Shown: positions 51,996 through 62,191, counted from the first letter of the stretch. The stretch is DNA of 64,000 nucleotides from Mesorhizobium sp. YIM 152430 (GCF_029210365.1 NZ_JARGES010000018.1:372001-436000); one strand, 5' to 3'. The notes: a model not told the origin generated them from the letters alone. Numbers and translations are program-made.

Positions 51996-53423
51996 CTAGC
52001 CGAATGCCTGAAGGAAGCGGATGATTCGCCTCACGACGGGCTTGCGGGTCATATCGGCAAAATAGGACATGGCGGCACGTTTGCCAATTTCCCCCGTGGT
52101 GGGGTAGGGCGAAATGAAGGCGGTCAGGTCCCGCAGACGCATTTTCTTCGCCAAAGCGAGCGACCAGAAATTGCCCATCTCGGAGGCTCCCTTGGCGAGG
52201 ATCGACACCCCTACGACGCGGCCGCGCCTGTCTGCCACGATCTTGATCAGTCCTTTCGTCTCGCGCTCGGCCTGTGCGCGGTCATTGTCGTGAACCGGCC
52301 AGGGCAGCGTGCGGATGTCGCCATACGCCTTGCGCGCTTCCGCTTCCGTCAGTCCGACCTGCACCAGTTCGGGGTCGAGAAACGTGACCCTCGGCAAGGA
52401 CGCATAGTCCACCCTTGCGGGGAGACGGAACAGGAGAGCGCGGATCGCGATGCCGGCATGGTAGTTGGCGACATGGGTGAATTGCGGTCCGCCCGCAACG
52501 TCGCCGATGGCATAGACCCGCCGGTTGGAACTACGCAGGCCGGCATCGACGGCGATGCCCTTCTTGTCGTGGCGTATGTTGGCGGCGTCGAGGTCGAGTG
52601 CGGAAACATTCGGCGCGCGGCCGGCGGCGACGAGCAGATGCGAGCCTTCCACGACGCGCTCATCGCCGCTTTCGGCCTTCGCGAAAAGACGCAGACCCTC
52701 ATTCGTCCGTTCGACGCGCAGGACCGAGTGACGGTCCAAAAGCGCGACGCGTTCCTCGCGAAGCGTATCGAGAGCGATGGCTGCCAGATCCGGATCGTCG
52801 CGCGACAGGAACGTGGCTGCCTCGACGACCGTGACGCGCGAGCCGAGCCGGCGATGCGCCTGAGCGAGTTCGAGGCCGATCGGTCCGCCGCCGATGATGA
52901 CGAGATGGTCGGGCCTTTGCTCGATCTCGAAAATCGTCTCATTCGTCAGCACCTGGACACCGTCGATGCCGGGGATCGGCGGGATGACGGGGGAGGAACC
53001 TGTCGCAATGACGAAACGCCGTGCCGAAATGCGATGACCGCCCGCCTCGAGCGTCCTGTCGTCGATGAAGCGCCCTTCGGCCTTGATCACCTTGACGCCG
53101 AGGCTCTCGAAGCGCTCGACGGAATCGTTCGGCGCGATGGCGTCGATCACGGATCGGACATGAGCGTGAACGGCCTGGAAGTCGATCGTCGGCTCGACCG
53201 GTGCGATGCCGAATGCAGAGGCCGAACGCATCGCCTGCGCGCGTTTTCCGGCTGCGATCATCGCCTTGGACGGCACGCAGCCATAGTTGAGGCAGTCGCC
53301 GCCCATTTTGCTCCGTTCGACCAGCACCACATCGACCCCGAAAGCGGCGGCTGCGGCGGCGACCGAAAGTCCGCCGGAGCCAGCTCCGATGACGCAGATA
53401 TCGGGCGTGAGATGCGCTTGCAT
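51996..53423 (-). CDS. FAD/NAD(P)-dependent oxidoreductase, mercuric-reductase-like
   Basis: A protein of about 475 residues in the pyridine nucleotide-disulfide oxidoreductase family. FAD motif GAGSGGL, redox-active pair CLNYGCVPSK, NAD motif GGGPIGLELA and the dimerisation region (FLDPELVQVGLTEAEA) are intact. It lacks an N-terminal HMA and the C-terminal Cys pair of true MerA, and it is coupled to a TVP38 gene, a common pairing. The start at 53423 (MQAHLTPDICVIGAG) is preferred over 53438. Confidence 0.87.
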   Translation of the reverse strand: MQAHLTPDICVIGAGSGGLSVAAAAAAFGVDVVLVERSKMGGDCLNYGCVPSKAMIAAGKRAQAMRSASAFGIAPVEPTIDFQAVHAHVRSVIDAIAPNDSVERFESLGVKVIKAEGRFIDDRTLEAGGHRISARRFVIATGSSPVIPPIPGIDGVQVLTNETIFEIEQRPDHLVIIGGGPIGLELAQAHRRLGSRVTVVEAATFLSRDDPDLAAIALDTLREERVALLDRHSVLRVERTNEGLRLFAKAESGDERVVEGSHLLVAAGRAPNVSALDLDAANIRHDKKGIAVDAGLRSSNRRVYAIGDVAGGPQFTHVANYHAGIAIRALLFRLPARVDYASLPRVTFLDPELVQVGLTEAEARKAYGDIRTLPWPVHDNDRAQAERETKGLIKIVADRRGRVVGVSILAKGASEMGNFWSLALAKKMRLRDLTAFISPYPTTGEIGKRAAMSYFADMTRKPVVRRIIRFLQAFG

Positions 53424-53434
53424 GAATGATCCGA

Positions 53435-54184
53435 TCAATCGGCAGCGGGCGCCTTCGCCGCGGTCCTTCGGGTCCAGTAGGCTTTGATGAGCATGGCCGA
53501 AATGGCCAGCAGCGCAAGGCCCGCAAGCGCCAGCGTGATCTGCGGCGTGACGATATCGCCGAGGGTCGGCGTCTCCCCCGCGGCATTTGCTGCCGTCAGG
53601 ACGCTGTCAACGCCGGCGCCGAGATAGGCGAGGACGAATGTGCCCGGCAGGATTCCAAGAAACGTCGTCGTGACATAGGTTGCCAACCGAACCTTGAAGA
53701 GGGCGGGGGCCACATTGACCACGAAAAAGGGCAGGATGGGGGTCATGCGCAGCACCAGGAGATAGCCGAAAGCATTCTCCTCGAAGCCTTTGGACAGAGC
53801 CTCGGCACGGCCCTTGACGCGGCTGCGCAGCGTATCGCCGAGCGCGGAGCGAGCGGCAAGGAAGATCAGCGTCGCGCCGATCGTTGCCGACACGGCGACG
53901 ACGGGGCCGGCGACCGTCCAGCCGAAGAGAAACCCGCCGAAAACGGTGAGCGCGCCGGCCGCCGGGAAGGCGAAGGCGGTCGCGACCATATAGAGGAGCC
54001 CGAACAGGAACGGCGCAAGAATGCCGTAGGACGCTGCATGGGCCTGCAACTCTTCCTTGCGCGCTGCGAGTTCGCCAAGGCTCAGATGTTCGTGCCAGCC
54101 GAGCCCCCAGCCGAAGGCAAGTCCGCCGGCGAGGATGGCGAGCGGCACGAAACGCCAGATCGAATTCGATCGGCCCGCTGTCAT
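53435..54184 (-). CDS. TVP38/TMEM64 (DedA-superfamily) membrane protein
   Basis: A 249-residue protein with about six membrane segments and the VTT-domain signature FPAAGALTVFGGFLFGW and RMTPILPFFVVNVAPALF. Members may flip lipids. The ATG at 54184 has AAAGGA upstream; an earlier start at 54256 or 54394 is possible. It overlaps or abuts the flavoprotein gene, with which it is commonly paired. Confidence 0.85.
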   Translation of the reverse strand: MTAGRSNSIWRFVPLAILAGGLAFGWGLGWHEHLSLGELAARKEELQAHAASYGILAPFLFGLLYMVATAFAFPAAGALTVFGGFLFGWTVAGPVVAVSATIGATLIFLAARSALGDTLRSRVKGRAEALSKGFEENAFGYLLVLRMTPILPFFVVNVAPALFKVRLATYVTTTFLGILPGTFVLAYLGAGVDSVLTAANAAGETPTLGDIVTPQITLALAGLALLAISAMLIKAYWTRRTAAKAPAAD

Positions 54185-54421
54185 GGCGCCATCCTTTGTC
54201 CGCTCGCGCGCAGTCACCGTCGCAACGCGAAGGGTCGGTCGCGACTTGTTGGTCATGCCTTTGGCATTGGCGAGATTGGCTGGCAAGGAAAACTCCCGAT
54301 GCGGATGTCCGTCGGGCACACACATGGCGCGCAAATCGATCGCCCACAATGCCACACGCGCGGTCTCAAGCTGTGTTGACAAGCGTCGGCTCACGCTTCA
54401 CCGCGTCGTGACCGGCATTGA

Positions 54422-54450
54422 TTGACTCGCGCGGGCGATCTTTCTATAAG
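54422..54450 (+). promoter_or_regulatory. Sigma-70 promoter of rpmH
   Basis: TTGACT (-35) and TATAAG (-10) with a 17-base spacer, about 115 bases before the rpmH start. The match is close to consensus, as expected for a ribosomal protein gene. Confidence 0.75.
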
Positions 54451-54568
54451 CCGCCCCACGCTCGGGCCGAGGTCTTGGCGCGACTGTTGTTGCGTGTATG
54501 ACCGGCCGATGCTCCTCGTCCGATGAGACAGCTATCCAAGAAGGGCCGCACGCCGCGGTATTAAATAA

Positions 54569-54703
54569 ATGAAGCGCACCTACCAGCCGTCCAAACTCGT
54601 CCGCAAGCGCCGCCACGGTTTCCGTGCGCGCATGGCCACCAAGGGAGGCCAGAAGGTCATCGCTGCCCGCCGCGCCCGCGGCCGCAAGCGTCTGTCCGCT
54701 TAA
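54569..54703 (+). CDS. rpmH: 50S ribosomal protein L34
   Basis: A 44-residue protein starting [21 protein letters not shown] and ending GRKRLSA. This is the complete, standard bL34 sequence. It heads the conserved rpmH-rnpA-yidC cluster. Confidence 0.98.
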   Translation: MKRTYQPSKLVRKRRHGFRARMATKGGQKVIAARRARGRKRLSA

Positions 54704-54737
54704 GCCGTCGCGGGCCGGGCGCCGAAGGGCAAAGGGT

Positions 54738-55076
54738 TTGACCGACCGGCCGCATGAGAATGCACCGGGGCGCTTGAAGAAGCGCGCCCAGTTTCTGGCC
54801 GTTCGCCGGGGCGAGAAGCGCCGGGGGCGGCTTTTCTTGTTGGAGGTGATGCGACGTGACGACGCGGGCGAACCGCGTCTGGGCATCACCGTCACCAGGA
54901 AGGTCGGGAATGCGGTGGTCCGAAACCGCATTCGTCGCCGGCTGAAAGAAGCCGTTCGCGTCCATGCGGCGCGTGACATGGCGTGCGGCACCGATTATGT
55001 CATCGTCGGCCGCCGCGAACTGCTCCAGACGCCGTTCGACGAATTGAAGGCAGAACTCTCCCGCCGATTTCGCTGA
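54738..55076 (+). CDS. rnpA: Ribonuclease P protein component
   Basis: A 112-residue basic protein. A TTG start at 54738 with AAAGGG upstream gives [25 protein letters not shown]. The RNR signature is in [19 protein letters not shown]. It supports 5' maturation of tRNAs with the RNase P RNA. Position directly after rpmH confirms it. The ATG start at 54624 would overlap rpmH. Confidence 0.93.
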   Translation: MTDRPHENAPGRLKKRAQFLAVRRGEKRRGRLFLLEVMRRDDAGEPRLGITVTRKVGNAVVRNRIRRRLKEAVRVHAARDMACGTDYVIVGRRELLQTPFDELKAELSRRFR

Positions 55077-55096
55077 GCGGGGATAGGGATCCCTTG

Positions 55097-56923
55097 ATGG
55101 AAAACAATCGCAACTTCTTCATCACGATCGCGCTTTCCGTCGTGATTCTGACCCTTTGGCAGGTGTTCTACATGAACCCCCGCATCGAGGCGCAGCGCCA
55201 GGCGGCCGAGATTCAGGCGCAGCAACAGCAGGCGGCCACTCCTCAGGAGCAGGGGCCCAGCGTCGCGCCGGGTGATGGAGACTTGCCAAGCGCGCCCGGC
55301 ACGCAGGCCGAGGTGCCCGGCGGCGGCGCGTCATCCGCCGCGCCGCAGACACGCGAGGGCGCCGTCGGCGCGACCGATCGCGTCGCCATCGACACGCCGC
55401 GTCTTTCGGGTTCGATCAACCTGACCGGTGCGCGCATCGACGACCTTCTCCTGAAGGATTATCGCGTTACGGTCCAGCCGAACTCGCCGAACATCTCGCT
55501 TTTGAACCCGTCCGCGCTTGCCGACGGCTATTACGCCGAAGTCGGCTATGTGGGGCAGGGCAATGCTGGCGCGGTTCCGGGACCGCAGACGGTCTGGTCC
55601 GTCGAGGGCAACGCGCAGCTTACGCAGGACACGCCGGTCACGCTTTCCTACACCAACGATGCCGGCCTGACCTTTGAGCGCACGATCGCGGTCGACGCCG
55701 ACTACATGTTCACGATCTCCGACAGCGTCACGAACGCCGGTGGAGAACCGGTCGAACTGATGAATTACGGCCGCATAACGCGCGTCGGCACGCCCGACAT
55801 CGAGGGCATCTTCGTGCTTCACGAAGGGCTGATCGGCGTCACGGGCGAGGAAGGGCTTCAGGAAATCGACTATTCCAAGCTCGCCGAGGATCGCCAGATC
55901 ACCCCCGGCAAGAGCAATGACGGCTGGCTCGGCATCACCGACAAATATTGGGCCGTGGCCCTGGTGCCGTCCGACGGGCAGGCGTTTCAGCCGCGCTATT
56001 CCTATTTCGACGACGGGCGCGTGCGCTACCAGGTGGATTACCTGTCCGATCCGGTCTCGGTCGCACCTGGTCAGTCGACCGATATCCAGACCCGTGTCTT
56101 CGCCGGTGCCAAGGTCGTCGGTGTCATCGACGGCTATGAGGAAGCCTACGGCATCCGTCAGTTCGAACTGCTGATCGACTGGGGCTGGTTCTATTTCATC
56201 ACCAAGCCGATGTTCTTCGTCATCGACTGGTTCTTCCGCCTGTTCGGCAATTTCGGCGTCGCCATCCTTGCCACGACCGTCCTCGTCAAGCTGGTCTTCT
56301 TCCCGCTCGCCAACAAGTCCTATGTGTCGATGGCGAACATGAAGAAGGTGCAGCCCAAGCTGATGGAAATCCGGGAGAAATACGGCGACGACCGGATGAA
56401 GCAGCAGCAGGAGATGATGGAGCTCTACAAGAAGGAAAAGATCAATCCGATCGCCGGCTGCTGGCCGATCCTTCTCCAGATTCCGGTCTTCTTCGCGCTC
56501 TACAAGGTCATCTACGTCACGATCGAGATGCGTCACGCGCCGTTCTTCGGCTGGATCAACGATCTGTCCGCGCCGGACCCGACGTCGATGTTCAACCTGT
56601 TCGGGCTCCTGCCATACGACGTGCCCTCCTTCCTGATGATCGGCGTCTGGCCTTTGATCATGGGTGTCACGATGTTCCTGCAAATGCGCATGAACCCGAC
56701 GCCGCCCGATCCGACCCAGGCCATGATCTTCAACTGGATGCCGGTCGTCTTCACGTTCATGCTGGCGACCTTCCCGGCCGGCCTCGTGATCTACTGGGCC
56801 TGGAACAACTTCCTGTCGATCCTGCAGCAGGGGCTCATCATGAAGCGTCAGGGCGCCAAGATCGAGCTTTGGGACAATCTGGGCGGAATGTTCCGCCGCA
56901 AGCCCAAGGAACCGGCCGAATAG
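55097..56923 (+). CDS. yidC: Membrane protein insertase YidC
   Basis: A 608-residue protein. The first helix (NNRNFFITIALSVVILTLWQVFY) precedes a large periplasmic domain (60 to 360). The conserved five-helix insertase core follows (NFGVAILATTVLVKLVFFPLA, NPIAGCWPILLQIPVFFALY), with a basic tail. YidC inserts and folds inner-membrane proteins. It follows rnpA by 20 bases, the normal order. Confidence 0.97.
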   Translation: MENNRNFFITIALSVVILTLWQVFYMNPRIEAQRQAAEIQAQQQQAATPQEQGPSVAPGDGDLPSAPGTQAEVPGGGASSAAPQTREGAVGATDRVAIDTPRLSGSINLTGARIDDLLLKDYRVTVQPNSPNISLLNPSALADGYYAEVGYVGQGNAGAVPGPQTVWSVEGNAQLTQDTPVTLSYTNDAGLTFERTIAVDADYMFTISDSVTNAGGEPVELMNYGRITRVGTPDIEGIFVLHEGLIGVTGEEGLQEIDYSKLAEDRQITPGKSNDGWLGITDKYWAVALVPSDGQAFQPRYSYFDDGRVRYQVDYLSDPVSVAPGQSTDIQTRVFAGAKVVGVIDGYEEAYGIRQFELLIDWGWFYFITKPMFFVIDWFFRLFGNFGVAILATTVLVKLVFFPLANKSYVSMANMKKVQPKLMEIREKYGDDRMKQQQEMMELYKKEKINPIAGCWPILLQIPVFFALYKVIYVTIEMRHAPFFGWINDLSAPDPTSMFNLFGLLPYDVPSFLMIGVWPLIMGVTMFLQMRMNPTPPDPTQAMIFNWMPVVFTFMLATFPAGLVIYWAWNNFLSILQQGLIMKRQGAKIELWDNLGGMFRRKPKEPAE

Positions 56924-56937
56924 GCAACGGACCAAAA

Positions 56938-56966
56938 GCCCCGCCGAACGCAAGCGGGGCTTTTTT
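56938..56966 (+). terminator. Rho-independent terminator after yidC
   Basis: GCCCCGC and GCGGGGC form a 7-bp stem around a 9-base loop, followed by TTTTTT. Confidence 0.92.
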
Positions 56967-57055
56967 GTGGTCACACTTCGGTGAACCCCGAAACTGCACG
57001 CAGGACCCTCCCGTAACTGGACATGTCAACGACAACATTCCTTGGGAGAGGCATC

Positions 57056-57607
57056 ATGAAGAAGCTTTCGATCACGACCCTTATGGTATCCGCAGCAATT
57101 GCGCTGGCCGTGCCGGCATCGGCTCAGGACAATCCGACAGTGGGCGGCGCGCCGATGCTCGTCGAGCGCAACATCGTCGAGAACGCCGTGAACTCGCCGA
57201 TCCACACCACGCTCGTCGCCGCCGTCCAGGCCGCCGACCTTGCCGGCACCCTGTCCGGCCCCGGCCCGTTCACGGTTTTCGCGCCGGTCAATGACGCGTT
57301 CGCGATGCTGCCCGCAGGCACCGTCGACACGCTGCTCATGGCTGAAAACAAGGGCCAGCTCACGAGCGTCCTGACCTATCATGTCGTTCCCGGCAAGCTG
57401 AGCGGTCCCGAGCTTCTGCGCCGCGCCAATGCAGGTGGCGGCGAAGCCCAGTTGACCACGGTGCAGGGTGGAACGCTGACCGTGGTGCCGTCCGGGCGCG
57501 GCGTCGCCGTGACGGATTCGAACGGCACGACCAGCGTCGTGACAACGGCGGACGTCAACCAGTCGAACGGCGTCATTCACGTCGTCAACCGCGTCCTTCT
57601 GCCCTGA
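57056..57607 (+). CDS. Fasciclin domain secreted protein
   Basis: A 183-residue protein with signal peptide MKKLSITTLMVSAAIALAVPASA and one FAS1 domain (FTVFAPVNDAFAMLP, LTYHVVPGKL, NGVIHVVNRVLLP). FAS1 proteins are periplasmic or extracellular adhesion-type proteins. The start at 57056 follows GGGAGAGG. A strong GC hairpin (57617 to 57646) follows the gene. Confidence 0.9.
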   Translation: MKKLSITTLMVSAAIALAVPASAQDNPTVGGAPMLVERNIVENAVNSPIHTTLVAAVQAADLAGTLSGPGPFTVFAPVNDAFAMLPAGTVDTLLMAENKGQLTSVLTYHVVPGKLSGPELLRRANAGGGEAQLTTVQGGTLTVVPSGRGVAVTDSNGTTSVVTTADVNQSNGVIHVVNRVLLP

Positions 57608-57616
57608 TGATCGCTT

Positions 57617-57646
57617 GCCCGGCCGGATCATCATGTCCGGCCGGGC
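57617..57646 (+). terminator. GC hairpin after fasciclin gene
   Basis: GCCCGGCCGGA and TCCGGCCGGGC form an 11-bp perfect stem around 8 bases. There is no T tract, so it may be an mRNA 3' stabiliser or a rho-associated end. Confidence 0.55.
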
Positions 57647-57720
57647 GGCATCGGTCCGCCTGCGCTTGACAAGGCGGGCTGAAAGCTCAATGCCATCCAC
57701 GGTCCTTATGGCCGTGGAGA

Positions 57721-58392
57721 TTGACGTTGAGCGATATGGAAGACCCCCGGCCGGCCCCGATCGTGGCGGCGCCGTTCCCCAAGAACTGGATCTTCATTCG
57801 CGGCGTCCCGTCGATGAAGTTCCTGCCCCCTGAAGGCCCGCCCGAAATCGCCTTCGCCGGAAGGTCGAATGTCGGCAAGTCGTCCCTGATCAACGCGCTC
57901 GTGGCCCGTAAGGGCCTTGCGCGCACGTCGAACACGCCCGGCCGCACGCAGGAACTCAACTATTTCGTCCCCGATGGCTTTTCGGGACAGGCAGGCGACC
58001 TGCCGCCCATGGCGCTGGTCGACATGCCCGGCTATGGCTTCGCCAAGGCGCCGAAGTCACAGGTCGACGCCTGGACGAAACTCGTCTTCGACTATCTCAA
58101 GGGCCGCGTCACGCTTAAGCGGGTCTATCTCCTCATCGATTCCCGCCATGGCGTGAAGCAGAACGATTCCGACGTGATGGACCTGCTCGACAAGGCGGCA
58201 TGTTCCTATCAGGTGGTTCTGACCAAGACCGACAAGATCAAGACCGCTGGCATCCAGCCGCTGATCGACGAGACGACGCTGAAGATCAAGCGCCGGCCGG
58301 CGGCATTCCCCGTCGTCCTGGCCACCTCGTCCGAAAGGAACGAGGGGCTCGAGGAGTTGCGCGAGGCGATCATGCTGGCCTGCGTGACCTGA
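57721..58392 (+). CDS. engB: Ribosome biogenesis GTP-binding protein EngB (YihA/YsxC)
   Basis: A 223-residue GTPase with G1 [10 protein letters not shown]3 DMPGYGFA and G4 TKTDKI. EngB is needed for assembly of the large ribosomal subunit. The frame starts with TTG at 57721; an ATG at 57736 is an alternative. It lies after yidC, as in most alphaproteobacteria, although here a fasciclin gene intervenes. Confidence 0.94.
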   Translation: MTLSDMEDPRPAPIVAAPFPKNWIFIRGVPSMKFLPPEGPPEIAFAGRSNVGKSSLINALVARKGLARTSNTPGRTQELNYFVPDGFSGQAGDLPPMALVDMPGYGFAKAPKSQVDAWTKLVFDYLKGRVTLKRVYLLIDSRHGVKQNDSDVMDLLDKAACSYQVVLTKTDKIKTAGIQPLIDETTLKIKRRPAAFPVVLATSSERNEGLEELREAIMLACVT

Positions 58393-58430
58393 CAGATCTT
58401 CGGCAAAGAGTGCGACCGGAAGAGGCGGCA

Positions 58431-59711
58431 ATGAATTTCGATCTGATCATCAAGGGCGGAACGCTGGCTGACGGACGCGTTGCCGACATCGGCATTCATG
58501 GCGGCCGCATCGCGGCAATCGAACCGCATATCGATGTCGATGCGGGCGAAGTGATCGACGCCGCCGGCGATCTCGTCGCACCGCCTTTCGTCGATCCGCA
58601 TTTCCACATGGACGCGACGCTCTCCTATGGCACGCCGCGCATCAACGCGTCCGGCACGCTTCTGGAGGGCATCGGCCTTTGGGGCGAACTGAAGCCACTG
58701 CTGACGCATGAGGCGGTGAAGGAGAGGGCGCTCGCCTATTGCGACTGGGCGGTCTCGATGGGCCTTCTGGCCATCCGCACCCATGTCGACACCTGCGACG
58801 ACCGGCTGCTCGCCGTCGAGGCGCTGCTCGACGTGAAGAAGACCGTGGCGCCCTATCTCGACCTGCAACTGGTCGCCTTCCCGCAGGATGGCTTCTACCG
58901 CGACCCGACGGCGCGCGAAAACACGGTCCGCGCGCTCGCCCTTGGCATCGACATCGTCGGCGGCATTCCCCATTTCGAACGCACGATGGAGGACGGCCGC
59001 CGCTCGGTGACCGAACTATGCGAAATTGCCGCCGAACGTGGCCTGCGTGTCGACATGCATTGCGACGAAACCGACGATCCCTTGTCGCGGCACATCGAAC
59101 AACTGGCATATGAGACGCAGCGTTTGGGGTTGCAGGGCCGGGTCAACGGCTCGCATCTGACCTCGATGCATTCGATGGACAACTACTACGTCTCCAAGCT
59201 CCTGCCGCTGATGGCGGAGGCGGAGGTCTCGGCCGTGCCGAATCCGCTGATCAACATCGTTCTGCAAGGCCGCCATGACAGCTACCCCAAGCGCCGGGGC
59301 ATGACCCGTGTGCCCGAGATGCTCAAGGCCGGCATCCGCGTCGGCTTCGGCCAGGACTGCGTCCTCGACCCCTGGTATTCGCTGGGCACGGCCGACATGC
59401 TCGACGTCGCCTTCATGGGGCTTCATGTGGCGCAGATGACGAGCCCGGCCGACATGCGCCGCTGCTTCGACATGGTGACGAGCGAAAATGCGGCGATCAT
59501 GGGCCTCGAAGCCTATGGGCTCGCGGTCGGCAACATTGCCAGCCTCGTCGTTCTCGACGCCGGCAACCCGATCGAGGCGCTGCGGCTGCGACCGGACAGG
59601 CTCTGCGTCGTCTCGAAAGGGCAGGTCGTGTCGCGCAAGGCGCGTAACGATTCGCGTCTTGCGATTGCCGGGCGTCCTGCATCGGTGCGCCGGCGGCACA
59701 CGGCGTCCTGA
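58431..59711 (+). CDS. Amidohydrolase, cytosine deaminase (CodA)-like
   Basis: A 426-residue metal-dependent hydrolase. Metal ligands are in PPFVDPHFHMDATL and DMHCDETDDP, the catalytic region GQDCVLDPWYSLGTADMLDV is as in CodA, and HLTSMHSMDN holds a further His. CodA deaminates cytosine to uracil, but family members act on other N-heterocycles. The neighbours (ABC importer, AraC regulator, aldehyde dehydrogenase) suggest uptake and breakdown of an imported nitrogen compound. Confidence 0.83.
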   Translation: MNFDLIIKGGTLADGRVADIGIHGGRIAAIEPHIDVDAGEVIDAAGDLVAPPFVDPHFHMDATLSYGTPRINASGTLLEGIGLWGELKPLLTHEAVKERALAYCDWAVSMGLLAIRTHVDTCDDRLLAVEALLDVKKTVAPYLDLQLVAFPQDGFYRDPTARENTVRALALGIDIVGGIPHFERTMEDGRRSVTELCEIAAERGLRVDMHCDETDDPLSRHIEQLAYETQRLGLQGRVNGSHLTSMHSMDNYYVSKLLPLMAEAEVSAVPNPLINIVLQGRHDSYPKRRGMTRVPEMLKAGIRVGFGQDCVLDPWYSLGTADMLDVAFMGLHVAQMTSPADMRRCFDMVTSENAAIMGLEAYGLAVGNIASLVVLDAGNPIEALRLRPDRLCVVSKGQVVSRKARNDSRLAIAGRPASVRRRHTAS

Positions 59712-60581
59712 TCAGGGCCATTCCGCAAAGCTCGGCACATGCACGGCACGGCCGTGGTCGGCCCGCGCGTCGATCACGGCGCGGCGATAGCGACCGGGCG
59801 GCGTCCCCGTCATCTTGCGGAAAAAGCTTGAAAAATGTGCCGGGTCGGAAAAGCCGAGCGAATGGCCGAGTTGCTGGATCGTCAGCGACGAGCGCTCCAG
59901 CCGCAGCATCGCCTCGCGCGCAAGGCGTTCTGAAACAAGCGCCTTGGGCGACTTGCCGATGCCGTCGGTGCAGATCGCGTGCAACCGGTCGGGCGTGACG
60001 CCCAGCGCATCTGCATAACGCGCGACCTGCCAGTGATTGCGGAAATTCATCTCGACGAGCTGGCGGAAGCGTTGAAGAAGGCTCATCCGCTCGCCGATTC
60101 CTGGCAGCGATTCCCGTCCGCCCGAAACGCGCAGCATCGACACGAGCACGATGCGCAAAAGCGCCGACAACAACAGTGCGGAAGCCTCCTGCGGCTGGCG
60201 CCGCTCCGCGATCGCGGCGCTCAGGCAGCGCTCGATCACCCCCAACGCCTCCGCGTGACCTGCGAGCGAAAGCGTGAAGTCGCGGTCGACGAGGTATCGC
60301 AGGGCGACCGAGTGCGCCTCGTCGCCGATGGCCTCGACGAGCGTGTCGTCGCCGATTTGCGCGCGAAGTCCCGTTGCGCCGGCTTCAAGCCGCAGGCGGC
60401 CGGGCTTCATATCGCCGAGCCACAGAAGTGCGGGAGCGGCGATGGCGAGCCTTTGGCCGCCCGCGTCGGCCTCGCCGCCGCCATCGGTCAACAGGACGAG
60501 TTGGCGCGTCATGGTTCCCGTCGGCCCGTTGAAGGACCAGAACCGCGCGTGCAACCCGCAATCGATCGTGCCGACGTCCAT
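59712..60581 (-). CDS. AraC-family transcriptional regulator
   Basis: A 289-residue regulator: an N-terminal sensor domain with cupin-like strands (to about 150) and two C-terminal HTH motifs (RYADALGVTPDRLHAICTDGIGK and TIQQLGHSLGFSDPAHFSSFFRKMTGTPPGRYR). It is divergent from the aldehyde dehydrogenase and convergent with codA, and probably controls the neighbouring catabolic genes. Confidence 0.88.
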   Translation of the reverse strand: MDVGTIDCGLHARFWSFNGPTGTMTRQLVLLTDGGGEADAGGQRLAIAAPALLWLGDMKPGRLRLEAGATGLRAQIGDDTLVEAIGDEAHSVALRYLVDRDFTLSLAGHAEALGVIERCLSAAIAERRQPQEASALLLSALLRIVLVSMLRVSGGRESLPGIGERMSLLQRFRQLVEMNFRNHWQVARYADALGVTPDRLHAICTDGIGKSPKALVSERLAREAMLRLERSSLTIQQLGHSLGFSDPAHFSSFFRKMTGTPPGRYRRAVIDARADHGRAVHVPSFAEWP

Positions 60582-60700
60582 TTGCCCTCCAAGCCGAGGC
60601 CAGATATTTACAATAGATCACCGGATTTATTCATATCAAGTGCCGATGGCTTGCGCTTCAATCGAAGTTGTCGCCGGGAGAACGGAGCCCGAAACGGGCC

Positions 60701-62191
60701 GTGGCGGCTGAAGCGGAATTCACGCTTCGCTGGGAGGATGATTTGGCGAAGGCAGCGCGGCTCGCGGCGCCCATGGGGCAGGCCGTCGAGGCACCCCATC
60801 TGGAACGCGTCGGCCCCCTGACGGGGACGGTCGTCACTCGCGTCCACGCCTCGAACATCCCCGAGGCCCGCCATGCGGCCAATCGCGCGGCCGCCGCATT
60901 CCCGCAATGGTCTGCCACATCGCCGTCCGATCGGCGCGCCATCCTGAACCGCGCCGCCGACTTGCTTCTCGCGCGCACCGAAATCTTCGTCGCGAAGATC
61001 GCCGAAGAAACCGGCGGCACCCGCGCATGGAGCGAACTGAACTGCCGGCTCGGTGCGTCGATTCTGCGCGAGGCGGCCGCGCTGACAACACAAGTGGCGG
61101 GCGAGACCATCCCCGCCGATCGCCCGGGCTCCTTCGCGATGGCGTTGCGCCAGCCTTGCGGCGTGGTGTTGTCGCTGGCGCCCTGGAATGCGCCGGTCGT
61201 GCTCTCGGTGCGCTCGATCGCCATGCCCCTGGCCTGTGGCAATACGGTGGTATTCAAGGCATCGGAACTGTGTCCCGGCACCCATGCGCTGGTCTGCGAC
61301 ATCTTCGCCGATGCCGGACTTCCCGAAGGTGCGATCGCGGTGGTCCACAATCAGGAGGACCGCGCGCAGGAGATCGTCGAGGTCCTGATCGCGCATCCGG
61401 CCGTGCGGCGCGTCAACTTCACCGGGTCCACCAGGTCGGGCCGGATCATCGCGGAAATCGCCGCACGTCATTTGACGCCGGCGCTGCTGGAACTCGGCGG
61501 CAAGGCGCCTCTGATCGTTCTCGACGATGCGGATCTCGACGAGGCCGCCCGCGCCGCCGCTTTCGGCACCTTCTTCAACCAGGGCCAGATTTGCATGTCC
61601 ACCGAGCGGCTGGTCGTGCAGGAGACGGTCGCCGATGCATTCCTCGAGCGTCTGAAGGCGCAGGTAAGGCGCCTGAGGCTCGGCGATCCGCGCGACGGCG
61701 CAAATGAAATCGGCCCGATGATCAGCGAGCAGGCGGCCGAACGCGTCAAGGCGTTGATCGACGATGCCGTCCAGAAGGGGGCACGCCTCGTCGTCGGCGG
61801 CGAACAGCGCTCGGTCTGGCTCGATGCGACGGTCCTCGACGGTGTGACGCCGAACATGCGCCTCTATTACGAGGAGAGCTTCGGCCCCGTCGCTTCGCTC
61901 ATTCGCTTTTCGGACGTGGATGAGGCCGTCTCGATCGCCAACGACACCGAATACGGGCTTTCGGCGGCCGTGTTCGGTCGTGATGTCACGCGCGCGCTTA
62001 GCCTCGCACAGCGCCTTGAAACCGGCATCTGCCACATCAATTCGGCGACCATCCACGACGAACCGCAAATGCCGTTCGGCGGGGTCAAGTCGTCGGGCCA
62101 TGGCCGTTTCGGCGGCCGGGCGGGCATCGACGCATTCACCGAATTGCGGTGGATCACGATTCAGAGCGGCCAACCGGACTATCCGATCTGA
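60701..62191 (+). CDS. Aldehyde dehydrogenase, aromatic (salicylaldehyde/vanillin) type
   Basis: A protein of about 496 residues. The catalytic Cys is in FNQGQICMSTERL and the Glu in LLELGGKAPLIVL. The NAD-binding motif FTGSTRSGRII and the ending GICHINSATIHDEPQMPFGGVKSSGHGRFGG fit the salicylaldehyde and vanillin dehydrogenase branch. The start is uncertain: GTG at 60701, with TTG at 60668 also open. It precedes the binding-protein gene by 56 bases. Confidence 0.85.
   Translation: MAAEAEFTLRWEDDLAKAARLAAPMGQAVEAPHLERVGPLTGTVVTRVHASNIPEARHAANRAAAAFPQWSATSPSDRRAILNRAADLLLARTEIFVAKIAEETGGTRAWSELNCRLGASILREAAALTTQVAGETIPADRPGSFAMALRQPCGVVLSLAPWNAPVVLSVRSIAMPLACGNTVVFKASELCPGTHALVCDIFADAGLPEGAIAVVHNQEDRAQEIVEVLIAHPAVRRVNFTGSTRSGRIIAEIAARHLTPALLELGGKAPLIVLDDADLDEAARAAAFGTFFNQGQICMSTERLVVQETVADAFLERLKAQVRRLRLGDPRDGANEIGPMISEQAAERVKALIDDAVQKGARLVVGGEQRSVWLDATVLDGVTPNMRLYYEESFGPVASLIRFSDVDEAVSIANDTEYGLSAAVFGRDVTRALSLAQRLETGICHINSATIHDEPQMPFGGVKSSGHGRFGGRAGIDAFTELRWITIQSGQPDYPI

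Noticed and set aside
51996-53423. True mercuric reductase (MerA) and a mer operon on the chromosome side
   Set aside because: The protein lacks the C-terminal vicinal cysteines and no merT, merP or merR is adjacent; it is a generic disulfide oxidoreductase relative paired with TVP38.
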